A stretch of DNA of 64,000 nt from Echinococcus granulosus (lineage: Eukaryota > Platyhelminthes > Cestoda > Cyclophyllidea > Taeniidae). Position numbers and translations under genes: made by a program. Shown in pieces: positions 52,466 to 64,000 of the stretch (position 1 is its first letter; each line of letters opens with the position of its first letter). The notes beneath the pieces are model-generated. The model did not search any database. It was not told the DNA's origin and saw only the letters and a list, made by a program, of their open reading frames with translations. The stretch lies in contig NW_020170398.1 of assembly GCF_000524195.1 (NCBI RefSeq), positions 556,102 through 620,101 of the forward strand. The letters are read 5' to 3'.

Positions 52466-55400
52466 TTAACTATCGGCCGCTGCATCTCGACTCCCCTGCT
52501 GTTTCTCTTGATACTCCCGAAGATCCTTCTTCCACTCCTTCAGTCGCGACCACCGGCGCTCACTGCGAGTGCGCGGTGCCAGCCACGCTTGATGTTCGAT
52601 AGTATCAGCGTGCTCAAAGAAAGTCAGTCGTTCTTCTTCGTCAGCCAGACCACGCAAACGACTCTTCACCGTCTCCAACACCCCCCGACGCCGTAGGCTC
52701 TCTGCCTCCTTCTGCCAAACCGTGGCGCGCGTCACCTCGAAGGTATCGTAGAGGCGCATCACCCGCTCGACCTCCGCCTTTTGGATTGATGTATCAGTTG
52801 TGATGGAGGTAACGAGGCTCGCTAGAGCGGTGTAGAAGGACTTCTTTAATGGTGTTATAGTCGATACGATCGCCTACAGTGAGATGAAAGAATGTTAGTC
52901 CAGTTATTTCAACTTATAAGAAAAAAACCCAAATCATAGTATTTACATCACATGCCAAATTGGTTACCATAAAATGGAATAACGTTTGTTTTAATAATAC
53001 TATCTCAGGATTAAATTATTTCATATCAGTTCTAGAAAGTGCGTTCTACTACAGATCTTCTTTTTCCCGGGGAAAAAACCCTATAACAGATGATTTCGTT
53101 CGGTGAAACACCAGTGAAACACAGCGGATCCTCCAATTTGAATAATGAAACAATCCTGCAACTACTGTAAGTGTTTATTAATCCGAAAACAAACAAAAAA
53201 CAAAATCTTACTCACTAGTCAAAAACTGAATGAGGCGTGATTTGATTTAAGCTTACTTCCGAAACAAAATAAGTCTGTCTCATGAAGTCTGTTTTGAGCT
53301 AGCTGATGCCACAACTCCTGAGAGGGTGTAGAGAAGACAAATTTAAGGTGTTGGAAGGACGAACAGAAATAAGTTCCGAAAGGAGAACTATGACCGCAAT
53401 CTTGTATCACATTCGACTGCCTATGGTGACGTTTCGGGCATTTCACATCAATAGTCAAGGGAAACATATTTGATTTTAAAAAATGCATCGGCAAGCAGGA
53501 ATTTATTCTACCCCAAATCTCAAGCAGACAAATTAGTGAATGGGTCGGCTAGAAAACTGTGTAGAGAATGATAAAAAGAACATTTTAAAATGCTACAGGA
53601 GAAAAGGTATGGTAATAAAAATGCAGGTAACACAAGAACGTCTGACCAAACTGGAACACTACTCAAACAGCGGATGAAAACGAAAAAAAGGAGTAAAATT
53701 CATTTGCGTAATGAATCGACGTGTCAATATCTACCATTGTTACCGTAGGCCAATCAATACTGGTAACGCAACATGGATGTCAGCTGCCAGAAATACAGAA
53801 ACCATCATAGAGAGGTAATTGACTCAAATTAAAACACGTTTACCTATAAATAATGACAATTTGTAGTCATGGCTCATGTGTCAATGCGCAGTGAATTTCA
53901 CAGCTACGAACAGAGATGAGAGATCGAATTAACGATATGGGAATGGAAAACGGAGACGTCTACCCTTAGTTGGAGAGGGCGAAAAGGAAAAAAGCATTCC
54001 CGTTTAGTAGATTGGACGAAATGACCGGACAAAGCTGACACGCAATAACATTGGAAATCGCATTAACTTGAGGCAAACGAAAAGCAAATTGAATGCCCAA
54101 GACAGTTCTACATGAATACGGTCTAAAAAGGATCAGAAGACAAACAAGAGTAAAAAATTGCAAATTTCAGATCAAACATTGATGATAGAAAGGTATGGAA
54201 ACTACTCTGAACTGCAAGCACACACAAAAAAGGGCATTGTTATCTTATATGTCCACTGAAAAGAAGCATCAAATTTTCCGGTATCCAAAAAAGCAATAAA
54301 GCGGGTGTTATATGGTCAAGCGAAGTGGAAAAATAGTAATAAAGGAAGCTACAAAGCACCTCAAGTTTACAAAAGAAATTGGAAACAAAAAGACCTTGTA
54401 TTTTTGCCAACCTCAACCATCGAAAAGAAAGCTTTGGTCAGGAGATGGCAGGCAGTAGCAGGAATCGACTGAATGTCCAATGTAAGTAAAATCACAGGTG
54501 GTGTAGATGTATGTGTAGGGTAAAGAATAAGCCATTTTATTGTAAGTTCGAAATTAAGGAACGAATTTTTAACGGGAGATCTCCTCAGTGAAAGTGAAAG
54601 TCTACCTCAATCAAGAGCTATCACCGGCCTTTCAACTACTGTGTAGCACTTTTAGTACAGAAGAATAGTGACAAAGCTCAAATAAAATACCATAGGATAC
54701 AAATGATAAGCTAAATGGGAGCAGAAATGTATGTCACAAAAAACTTTCCTCTCACCGAAATACGTTAGAAACGATTGACGGAAGGCCACAGTGGACACGC
54801 AGTGTTGACAACGAGGCCAAAAAAGGCAATGGGCGTCATATCACAATGCAAAAATTAGTTGATACTTCAGAACCTTCTTGAAGTGTCCAGAGTTTCATGA
54901 TCGTGTTAAAGTAGTGGCCTAACCAATATGAAGAGGGTGCACATAGCAAGCCGAACAGGAAGGAAAACAGACGTTAGCTTAAAATGCCTGTTTGGGAGCC
55001 TATTTCAGTAGCACCCTAAACTAGATCGTGCCGTGAAGTTGTAGGACAGGGGAAAGGGGTTCGTGATTGACCACGATTACCTCATTCGAGAAGCAAATGC
55101 AAGTTAACGATACCAAGAGCTTAGAACAAGCATTGGGATGTATTTTCTCACAGATACTTGGAAAAGGCAGCTAGTTTCATTTTCATGGCAAAATAGTGCA
55201 GTCCTAAAAAGAAACCCTTTGTTAATGATTAAATGAGTAGGAGAATTTGTCGATGGATAAAACTAAAAAATACAATTACTGGAATTCGTCAGTAGAAGGA
55301 AAGCTAAATTTTCAAATTTATGCCTGATTGGCACACTAGGATTCTCTTTGGTTAGATTTATTGCAACCGTACTTTGAATTTCTCCAACGTTGAGTCGACC

Positions 55401-57093
55401 TCTGATTCAGTTAAAAGTACTGGTTCACCGCGCCTTGTCTCGGAGTTGTCAGGGCGACGATCACTCGACTTAATCAGCTTTTCCACTGTCGCCAACTGAA
55501 AATAAAAAAACATAGGAATGTGTGTCCAGATCGAAAACAATACATAGCTATGCTCTAAATGAGAAACCCGCTAATCGGTTTAGAACGAGTCAACTGGGGT
55601 AAAATACCTCTAGTCCAAGTTTGTAGCTGTCATAATAAGTAGACTACTTATAATTCTTAAATAAACATTTTAGGATAAACGTACGACATCACCGTGGACG
55701 ACCAAGGATTTGCTGGATGCAAAGGTCAAGAGTTGATTAGCATTCTCGAGGAGTGCGAATCCAAGAAGGCGAAGACTGGGAGCGATGGCTTTCAAGTCAA
55801 TTGCCAAGTTATTTTGAAGTAACGGTGGCAATTTCCTCTCGATCGAACTAGCCAGTGAAAGAAGACAGTGTCCCAGTTGGAGACGAGGTCGGCCAATATC
55901 GAACCAGCCATCGTAGTTCGGATTTCTCAGGTAGGCCACGCTCCGATAGTCAACCTGAGAATTAGAATACGTGTAAACAACCCTTAAAGTTTGTATAATC
56001 ACTGCGTACTGACATTATCAAAGATTTTTGACATATTTTAACGAAATTAAAATCTAGGTGATTGTAGTAAAAAAGTACAGGAATCACAACTAAAGTCACC
56101 AAATGAGTGATACGACTAAATCCAGCGTTCAATAACTGCTGCTCTGGCCCAACGAAGCGAAGCAACGAACAAAAACAACGATAAAGTACTACATGAATGA
56201 ACCAAGCTTTAAGAGAACTTAGTGTGAGTGAGACAAAATTAGTCATAAATCACTGTCTACGTTAACGGAAGTCTGGAACTGACGTCAACGTCGTCCTCAT
56301 TGTCACTTTCACCGACTTCCTCAACACGCTCAAAGAAGACACCGGATTTGATTAACTCGCCAGTCGTGTATAGCCAGAGAGCAGTCACATAAGGTGTAAG
56401 GGGCTCCTTTTCCAAATAAGACTGAAGGCAGAGTTCCCACATGACGGACAATCCCGCTAGATAGTTCCGCTTTTTGATGAAGCATTCCAGTAGAAGATTC
56501 GCTGACACTTCGTCTAAAAAAACACCGGTTTTAGCCTGTCTATTATGTGGCTGGGAAGCAACGTACTCTTTCTTTCAACAACTTCAACACACGAGATTCC
56601 TCGTTATGGTGAATATAGTTTCTCACCATCGCATGGCGCGTTGAGTCAAGAATTTTTAAGGAATTTTGTGTCTCGTGAAACCTTAAACAATACCCTTAAT
56701 AAAAGCATAAAAAAACTTGTATGTGATGTCTTCGAGAAAGTTGAGAAACGTTTTGTCTGTCTGTTGCACCTTGTTTACAAACTGCAAAAATCGGGGGTTA
56801 GATTAGTAAAACGCGTACAATATCGTAATCTAAAGGAGTCACGGGGACTCGGTTTGAGAGTCGATGTAAAATATGTGCCCCAATATCACCTGGAATCGTA
56901 AATAATGGGGAAAATCCCTCACTTGCTGAAAGATTGCCAAAAGTCCTTGAGGAAAAACGGGAATTCCATTTGTCAGCACAGCTATAAGCCTCATTCAAAA
57001 TGAAGCGCGCAAAAACTTTAAAAGGAATGGAAGAAGCTATTAATTACCTCTAAGAGGGAGCTTTGGAACATCGAATCGCAAAAGCGGTACCAT
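52466..57093 (-). CDS. MRPS27: Mitochondrial ribosomal protein S27
   Basis: Eight exons on the minus strand: 57093-57048 (ATG), 57015-56819, 56781-56717, 56681-56583, 56539-56284, 55954-55685, 55495-55373 and 52873-52466 (stop). They sum to 488 codons in consistent phase; the human protein is about 414. Matches to family text from memory: AYSCADKW (human AYVDSHKW), RVPVTPL (KLPVSSL), ITYKF (YLYKF), the helix MVRNYIHHNEESRVLKLL (WIRQCLKYDAQDKALYTL), TGVFLDEVSANLLLECFIKK ([20 protein letters not shown]), and a charged C-terminal coiled coil (WSRLKEWKKDLREYQEKQQ). MRPS27 is a PPR-like helical protein of the mitochondrial small subunit. The N-terminus is basic and hydrophobic, suiting mitochondrial import. 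The exon 4/5 junction is the least certain, since a strong GTACGT donor nearby is out of phase. Confidence 0.85.
52874..55372 (-). other. MRPS27 last intron (2499 bp)
   Basis: GTACGG donor and CTGTAG acceptor, phase 0. Short frames inside (for example 53219-53494 minus) match nothing I recognise. Confidence 0.65.
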
Positions 57094-58106
57094 GGGTGGT
57101 GAGCATTCAGGTTAACTAAATAACTTCAGTGTGAACTAAAATAGAACCGAATCAACTAATTATCCACTTCTCTTTGTGTAAACTGGTCACGTAATCCGTG
57201 AATATTAGGGCTTTAAAAAATTGGTTGTATAGCATGTCAAATAAGTTGATCTCGATCCTTTTTAATTCGGCAAGTTGACGTACCTGTCAAAGTGCCAACA
57301 ACTAGACCTCTTCTAGGAATGCGTCTACCAGTTGTTTCACTAAAATCAAATCCCAGACCGTGACTAATATCTCCACACCTTATGAGTTTCATAATCCGAC
57401 TTTAGGGTTAGAAAACTTGCCAACAAAACAAACAACTCGAATTTAACGTCGAGTATCCTGCGCTGACCTAACCAGACGTCATTCACTTTGTGTAACTGTA
57501 ACAACTGTGGGAACCCCAATTCTGCCTGAACTCGTAAGAAGCCATAGTAGTATGGTAGAAATTACATTACCAGTCCACAAAGGGGCTGAGGGGCTACCGG
57601 CACGACCCGTAAGCCACGCCATCCAACAGAGATAAAATTCGTACCCGCGCTGTCAGACACAAAGCTCACCGAGCTACCAAAAGATCGCAGTTACTATGCC
57701 CACCCTACTTTGCGCATCAAGACTGGCTTCTAACTCCACTGCCAGCCCACTCCTCTCCGACTAAACCAAGGATAAACCCACCCTCACCCGAGCTCGTTTC
57801 TGAATACCTAAACAGACCTCGTGGAGCATTACACATCCAGAGGCTTCCAGTGTCATTTACCTCCCGGGCACACGCTAGAGGGCTAATGCAGGAAAAGAAC
57901 CACCCCAAATACAATCGTTATCGAAGAAAAGTGCTGAAGTTGCAAATGTCAAAAATTGATGCAAACCCTGTATTTGACGTGAGAATAATGCTCCAGAGAT
58001 AAAATAATCGATCAAAGAGACATATGACAAGCAAGACGGAAGCATTCAACGTATTTGCGGAGATTTGAACGATGCGGATCAGTCTGAAATTTATCCTAGG
58101 AGAAAT
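57094..58106. other. Spacer between MRPS27 and the upstream gene
   Basis: Includes 57580-57690, whose GGGGCTACCGGCACGACCCG and CCACGCCATCCAACAGAG words look like a strongly diverged piece of the LTR family core (GGGCTATTGGCATGGCCCG). An acceptor-like TTTAG near 57116 could receive a leader or 5' UTR exon of MRPS27. Confidence 0.35.
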
Positions 58107-59507
58107 TTAAGCAAGCTTTATACAGTTATATTGAGCATATTCCAAAACGGAGTCCTTTAGTTCAAGGATCAATTTCCGAATACCTTTATCAACTCTAGTC
58201 CTAGTCCTAGACAATACACTTTGGACAAAGAATAGCTCTTACTTACTACGCGTATATATGGACATAATGTGGAAGATTTGCGCTGAATAAACATACTTTG
58301 TATAGGGCCTTGGATAGGGCAGCAGTGAACGCGGACGAAAGGATGGAATTCTGTCCACAGATGTCACGAAGTCTCCCACATGAGTGTTTAATAAATTCAA
58401 GCAATCTGTCAATCGGAAAAGACAGAAGATCAGGTTAAACGAGTAATCCTAACAATACTTGTCGGGAGTTTCGCATACATCTACCTTCAACTATGCATTT
58501 CAGTGATGTCACCCAAAGAACTTAAATTGGCATCGAGACCTGTTATGAAAATTAAGCAGGTAATCAGTTTCTATTGTGATGGTTCCAATCATCTTGGCAG
58601 AAAGTAGAAAGGTGAAATAAGATTATGAAAACCCAAAACTAATCATTTTTGATGCTAAAACCTTCATAATTGAAGAAACTGTAGTTCCTAACTCACACAG
58701 CATCTTCTAAGTAGAGTGCACCGACTATCCAGGATACAAATTTGTCCTTCGGCAAATCGTTGTCGTACTCCAAGAGTTCCACTAGAACACTAACGAAGGT
58801 AGAGGGATTCAGCTTCCAGCACCAGTCCATGTATGCTATTGCCGTATTTAAAGGAAAATGCTGCACCCTTAACCACAAATGAGAAATATCAATGAAGAAA
58901 GGAGTATCCTTTGGGATGGCAAGCTAAAATAGGATTTTCAAAACATTTGCAGTGTACGAAAAAAAGACTACGCATACAGGATGTACTATTAGCGTTACAA
59001 TTATTATTAACGCCTTCTTTACTTCAAGTACGAATATCACGTATTCAAACTAACAATATAGGTCACGGATGTTACAAAAATAAGCGGACTTCATCTCTCA
59101 CCTCCCGTGAACAACAGCTCTCAATGTGAAATGGGTCGTGGTCCAGGCTAGCAATTCCCAAATGAGGGAACAGTGCATGATGTTTCAACAAAAATGCGTC
59201 AAGTAAACGTTTCTCATCTTCAGGAATTCGTGAAAATTCCTACAATTAGAATGTTACAATATACATACCCTAGAGCAACTCGCGACGAACCGTTTCAATT
59301 GTGCTATTTGACTTTGAGAAAATCCGGACTTTCTAAACTGGAGATACTGTAGGCACTTTAGGTAGGCAAAAACAACGTTTAGTTCAGATTCCATTGCAGG
59401 AAACCGTCTAAGCAACTGTGTATTGAACGCGTTGTACAAAATAAAACGCCGACCTACATCTGAACCAATGGGTGATTTGTAGACTCGTGAGCTAGTTTAT
59501 TGATCAT
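58107..59507 (-). CDS. Unrecognised helical protein, about 263 residues
   Basis: Six exons: 59513-59466 (possible ATG at 59507-59505), 59415-59269, 59239-59102, 58923-58697, 58405-58297 and 58235-58107 (TAA). All phases agree across introns of 50, 29, 178, 291 and 61 bp, which is strong evidence for coding. Text includes LLRRFPAMESELNVVFAYLK, FPHLGIASLDHDPFHIE, FPLNTAIAYMDWCWKLNPST, VSWIVGALYLEDAVLLEFI and VDKGIRKLILELKDSVLEYA. The composition suggests mostly alpha helices. No signal peptide or membrane helix is seen, and I do not recognise the family. It lies in the same direction between MAU2 and MRPS27. The start is uncertain: an acceptor sits just six bases before the ATG, so a 5' UTR exon, a trans-spliced leader, or further coding exons upstream (59514-60451) are all possible. 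Confidence 0.65.
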
Positions 59508-59513
59508 ATTCTT

Positions 59514-60451
59514 CTAAAAACAAGGTTTTTAAGGCAACCTATCATTACCCTTTTGCTACTTGTTTTTTTCATTTCAACAAAATCAACGCTGTTTTGTGAT
59601 CTCATATCCTAATTTTCATGGATAAAATTGCTGATGTTCGCAGCTATATATTCAAACATTTCTCGTGGATGCTCAGGAGGTATTTTTGGTCTTATTGCTG
59701 ATCACCTCCTAGATGACAACTAAAAGTTACCCAATTTAATGTCAAATACATTCCACCGCCTCCACCAAACCGATTGCGATGTCCGAGCCGCCTCTGAAAA
59801 ATATAAAGTCATTTTTTATCCAACGGCTTCTTATCCACAATGAATCAAATGCACCCGTGTCGTCCACCTTACTCCCGGCGCAGAAAAAACGACAAACCCA
59901 CCCCAAAAATTGGCCTAACCACCCAGTGCGACCCACCTCGCGCCACCAGACAGGTCCAACCATCGTCATACCCAAAACTCTCTCCACTGCCACCGCCTCC
60001 AGCCCAAAACCCTCTGATCGCTTGCCTACCCAGTCACCAGTCCAGCACCAGGATACCCGATCCATGTCCAGACGGACAGATTAGGACGCGCCCTGGGCCG
60101 CCACATGAGTAGACAATGCCGTAAGAGTACACGCTCAATGGAGCGTTAAGCAACAGACATGGATAACTCTCACGAGGCAATAAGAAAAACGCCTTTGACA
60201 TGATTAGTTAGACAAAGGGATGCTTGAAGTGATGGTCAAACCTAAAATGATAATGAATGCAGTAACGCTTTTGGGTATAGGCGTGGGTATACACACTACT
60301 CGGGTGTCTGTGTGCGAAAAATGTGCGCAAGGAAATTGTAATCGGTGTTCCATTCCCCTTTTTACAGGGCTGTTGTTGATGTTGGCTGTTCGGTTAGCCA
60401 GCTAGGCAGCGGTCCATCAAACCACTAAAGGGGAGACAAAAGACGTGAGGT
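59514..60451. other. Spacer downstream of MAU2
   Basis: GC-rich block at 59750-60110 with overlapping open frames on both strands, a sign of composition rather than coding. The rest is AT-rich. Could hold missing 5' exons of the unrecognised gene, but none was found. Confidence 0.35.
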
Positions 60452-63400
60452 TTAATATGCGTCGTGGAAGAGGGAGAAATAGAATATGATGAATTCAACA
60501 GTTCCGCCTACGTTGATAAGACTGTGTTCAGGCGAGCAGTTAGCTTGCATATGGTCGTTGATTACCATTTTGGAGAACTGGTCATGCTCAGCAAACCAGT
60601 GACGCTCCTCATCGGCTACTCCTCGAATATTCGCAAGATCCTTCAAAAGGGCGGTAGCCCATAGTTGAATGCCTATGTCTGGAAGCTTTTTGGCAACAAT
60701 GATAGCCTTGGTTATTAGGTCGTGAGCGTCCTGTAGACAAGTAGATAGGAATAAGCCAATCAAATCAGATGGTTAATAAGATTACTGACGTGCGGAAAAA
60801 ACCTACACGGATGTTTCGTTCATTGAGATTAATCTGGCCAAGGGTTATGTAAGCGGAGGTAGAGAGGCGATTGAGCTCCTCCTCATGACTCAGACGAACG
60901 GTTTCACGAAGGTTGGCCTTTGCATCTTGCAGATGACCCTCAATGAAGGCTTGGAACCCTCTCACGTAGTCTGCGGCTGCTCGCAGACAGTAGCATCCCT
61001 CCAACACTTGTAGACCCGATGTGAAGACCTCTTTTACGATCATCTAATGAGAGAATAAAGCGGGTCGATATCAGAAAAACCCAACACATTGCTAGACTGT
61101 TTTATTTTTTGTATTACAATAGACACCGATCAAATCACTTAAATTGTTTAGGTATTGAGCAGACAAATTTTTAAAAAAATACAAGTTTGGAAAAGTACAA
61201 AGTCGTCCACATGAGGATTTCGCCACATCCCCTAAAACAATCAAGCTGGCATAAATAATGTTTATGATGAATGGAAATTCACTAATACAAAGTCTAGCTA
61301 TCACATTGGTTTGGAAGATATAATGGTGCCTCAATCATCAATAGCTACCATTGATTCAAATGGAATCAGTGCGTATTACTTCTAAACAGTACAAATCAGA
61401 ATGTATGGCAGTTTATAAATCACTTCACACAGGAATCAATGCGGCCAAATCTATCGACAACTATGCAGTATGGTCGTAGAAAGTCCCTATTCGCATAAGG
61501 AGAGTATGATCGTAACAGACTCGTACTCTAGGTTCTAAGGTTTATTCATAGTCATTAACTTAGGGAGAAATCCGTTCCCATTACAACATATGCACATCAG
61601 ATGTGACAAACGACGCAAAGATTGCGACTTTTTTCGCCTAAAATAACTTAACGTTATTGGATCCCTCGTGAGAAAAATCAAACCCGATATGTTGGGTAAA
61701 ACAATCACTAACTGATCTTCTGCAAACCAAAAGTGCAAATTCAGAAGACATCAATCCAGATATTTTAGTTGAATACAAAAGCGGATGAACTAGTAATGCA
61801 CTCAAAATATTCAAAAGGAAGTCGCAGTAGTGATGATAAATTTGACTGGACAGTTCAGGAAAGATACCAAAGTTGAGTTTTATCAGGTGGCCAAAAAGAT
61901 TCATGAAAGTTTTGGTTGGGATTGAAAAATAAGTTTCATGCTTATCTGCTTAAATAGATTAAACTACCTGGGCTCCAAGGCTGCAAAATACAGTTTCTTT
62001 GTAGAATTTGAAGGTGGCTGAAATACTTTGGTCTTGACAATTATCCATTCATACATAAATTAATCACATTCAAGAAGGTCCGCTTTTCATAATCATAAAA
62101 GGACACTCATTGCCATTGGCATATTAGTCTCAAATTAAAGTGTGAAGAACAACTTTCACGTATGCTTAATGCGAGGCATGGAACAATTCGTTTACACCGA
62201 CACCAACTGGAAAGAAAAAGTTGTGGAAACTATCAACTAGGTGAGTGCATCAGGCTATCCACTGCCAGATGTTGAGAAGATGCAAAGATTACCAACTTCT
62301 TCTCCGAAAGTTATAAAAACTTGCAGTGAAAAATGGCTTTTGCCCTTTAAGGTAACAACGTTTGTCAAATGAACGAACCTATCATTTCTGGGACTTGCAC
62401 AGCTTCATCCTCATAAAGCAAGGCAGTAGATGGAATTGTTCTCCATGTTTTTTGTTGAATGACAAATACCAACTACGGCCCGAGACCTACCTAATCCATA
62501 GAATAAAAGTCGAAAATGGGCAAGAAAAACCTCACCTTTGGAAGCAGTCTGAATCGACCGCCCTACTTTTACGAGGTAACGCAAGACCTCCTAACGTATA
62601 CTCATGCTCAACTTACCTTTGATATTTGCAATCTAGAATTGATGTGAGGGGCCATTTCCGAACATTGTCATGGTGTCGAGTATGATAGTAGTGGTTATGA
62701 CAGTACTGTCGAGGAAAAAACTAGTCAAACTCACCTCACAGGCCTTGATATCCCCCTTGCGAATGTAGACTAGGGCAAGGTTGAGGCAGATGAGTACGGA
62801 AAGAGAGTCGCGGGGTCCGCCGGACAGCGTGGAGGCGAAGTCGGTGGCTGCCGCGCTGCCACCCTCGCCTTCACCGCTGACACTACCTGTACCTACTCCG
62901 CCAGCTACTACGCTCTCTGTGGACCTTGACTCACCCACCCCGACTGTGGAGGGATGGGTCAGGCTCGTTGAGGTGGATGAAGTCGACGCTGGACCTGTTC
63001 CTGGCACGCGCGCACTAAGGCCTGCCTGTGAGGCGGCTATGTACTGATGGAATACAATTAGAGGAGATAGCTTTTGCTTGCATATTTGCTCACATTACAT
63101 TTTTTAACCAAAATGCCTCCATTTTATCTACACAAACTGAAGCGATCTTTCAAATACCTTGAATGTTATTTTAAAATGCAAAAAACAGAATAATTGTGGC
63201 TACTTATAAGGATAAATACTATCTAAAAACAATTACCAATTAGGAGGATATAGCTTGGGGAGAATGTTTTGGATACGGAAAAAGCGAATATTAGTGCAGC
63301 CGACTAAAAAATGACAAATATAAATAAACCCTACATTTAGTATGAGAACATACACCAAATAAGCTTCAATATGTGCCTTACTAGTCTGCCTTTAATGTGC

Positions 63401-63975
63401 AATTTAGAGAAAAGGCTATATATAGTTAAAAGCCTAATACAAATAGCAAATCGAAAGACTAGACAGTCGGTGACAGATTAGATGACAGATGCGAAATTAG
63501 AAGGCATGTTGAAGCAAATGCCAATAATTCACTGAATTAGAGAAAAGGACCGAGTTTACCCGAAGCGCAAGCTTGAATTGTTCCTCTGCCTGATTCATGC
63601 AGTTCATAGACATTGCATAGAGTCCAATGAGCGTGTGCAGTTGAGGGCGCCGACGATGCATGAGAGCGGGCGTGGCGTAGCACAGCTTACAGGCGAGACC
63701 CACGCCCTCCACGGCCTTGGTCTTGTCGCCCATCACCAGCCGGCACATGATGGTGTGCTCGAGGAGACTTAACTTGAAAACAGTTAGGAGAGGGTTGGTG
63801 TCGAAGTCAGAGAGATTCTCGATCCGCATGAAGGCCTTGTCAGCTGCATGCTGAGCGCGCTGCAGCGAACCCGACTGCATGTTCAGCATCACAGTGATAA
63901 GGTAGATGAGGATGATTATGTACTCCCGTGGCATCCATTGGAAACGATCTACCTCTTGGGTCGATGCAACATTCA
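60452..63975 (-). CDS. MAU2: MAU2 cohesin-loader subunit (Scc4), C-terminal part; gene continues past window end
   Basis: Four exons on the minus strand: 63975-63560, 63043-62735, 61043-60807 and 60730-60452 (TAA). Phases are consistent and give about 412 residues. Family matches from memory of human MAU2: FQWMPREYIIILIYLITVM (FEWLPKEHMCVLVYLVTVM), EHTIMCRLVMGDK, LHTLIGLYAMSMNCMNQAEE, LALVYIRKGD, CLRAAADYVRGFQAFIEG, LRETVRLSHEEELNRL, KLPDIGIQLWATALLKDL and CSPEHSLI. MAU2 is a TPR helical protein that binds NIPBL (Scc2) and helps load cohesin on chromosomes. The exon at 63043-62735 carries a Ser/Thr/Gly-rich insert of about 65 residues before the LALVYIRKGD helix. The C-terminus ends in about 18 unfamiliar residues read straight to a stop. 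The first exon seen starts at an acceptor, so at least one 5' exon lies beyond 64000. Confidence 0.92.
61044..62734 (-). other. MAU2 intron (1691 bp) with an old repeat
   Basis: GTGAGT donor and CATTAG acceptor, phase 0. Positions 62165-62350 hold a third copy of the old repeat also seen at 15470-15725 (CACCAACTGGAA and GTTGTGGAAACTA). Confidence 0.6.
62165..62350 (-). repeat. Old dispersed repeat, copy 3, within a MAU2 intron
   Basis: ACACCGACACCAACTGGAA at about 62193-62211 and GTTGTGGAAACTATC at 62220-62234 match ACACCTACACCAACTGGAA and GTCGTGGAAACTACA at 15487-15535. The homologous stretch continues weakly to about 62340. Confidence 0.4.
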
Positions 63976-64000
63976 CTGTGAGGAAAGGAAACCGAGACCC

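Noticed and set aside
53219..53494. 91-codon minus frame in the last MRPS27 intron
   Set aside because: No recognised domain, and exons 7 and 8 of MRPS27 join in phase without it.
56545..56901. 118-codon plus-strand open frame
   Set aside because: It lies antisense to MRPS27 exons 2-5, whose minus-strand text matches the family and keeps phase across micro-introns.
56885..56996. Alternative frame reading LIAVLTNGIPVFPQGLLAIF on the minus strand
   Set aside because: Attractive as helical protein, but the overlapping frame AYSCADKW...RVPVTPL matches the MRPS27 N-terminus and continues through adjoining exons.
59742..60112. Overlapping open frames on both strands (107, 101 and 90 codons)
   Set aside because: Simultaneous openness in several frames comes from GC-rich, stop-poor composition; no family motif or splice partner.
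1..64000. CRISPR arrays, prokaryotic operons or phage genes
   Set aside because: No regularly spaced direct repeats with unique spacers and no bacterial gene organisation; the window is clearly eukaryotic nuclear DNA.

Overview
This window is eukaryotic. The genes are split by many introns with GT-AG junctions, there is abundant AT-rich non-coding DNA, and there are no operons or ribosome binding sites. Several introns are only 29-50 bp, beside others of 2-3.4 kb. With the animal gene set this fits a parasitic flatworm, probably a tapeworm; that assignment is inference and no sequence search was possible. One 100-base assembly gap (14636-14735) is present.

Layout. (1) 417-7953, plus strand: the 3' part of a LOXHD1-like gene made of PLAT domains, whose 5' end lies before the window. 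(2) 7954-24079: about 16 kb with no gene I can support. It carries an LTR element with target-site duplications, older repeats, and a GC-rich patch near 21.2 kb that could be the promoter of the next gene. (3) 24107-38527, plus strand: a complete protocadherin of about 1332 residues in six coding exons, with seven cadherin repeats, one membrane helix and a cytoplasmic tail ending in a PDZ-type motif. (4) 38528-52465: about 14 kb without a supported gene, containing a GC-rich patch, a near-identical pair of 430-bp repeats exactly 8200 bp apart, and a diverged repeat pair. (5) 52466-64000, minus strand: three genes in one direction. In transcription order they are MAU2 (cohesin loader subunit; 5' end beyond the window), an unrecognised gene of about 263 residues, and MRPS27 (mitochondrial ribosomal small-subunit protein). 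I rebuilt the exons by hand from splice sites, reading phase and remembered family sequence; all exon phases are consistent within each model.

The genes have unrelated roles: membrane or ciliary PLAT protein, cell adhesion, sister-chromatid cohesion, mitochondrial translation. The most interesting non-gene finding is a small non-autonomous LTR retrotransposon family. It has about 196-bp TG...CA repeats, a 12-base primer binding site matching the 3' end of tRNA-Leu, a polypurine tract and 4-bp target duplications. Two structured copies are present, one of them inside a LOXHD1 intron.
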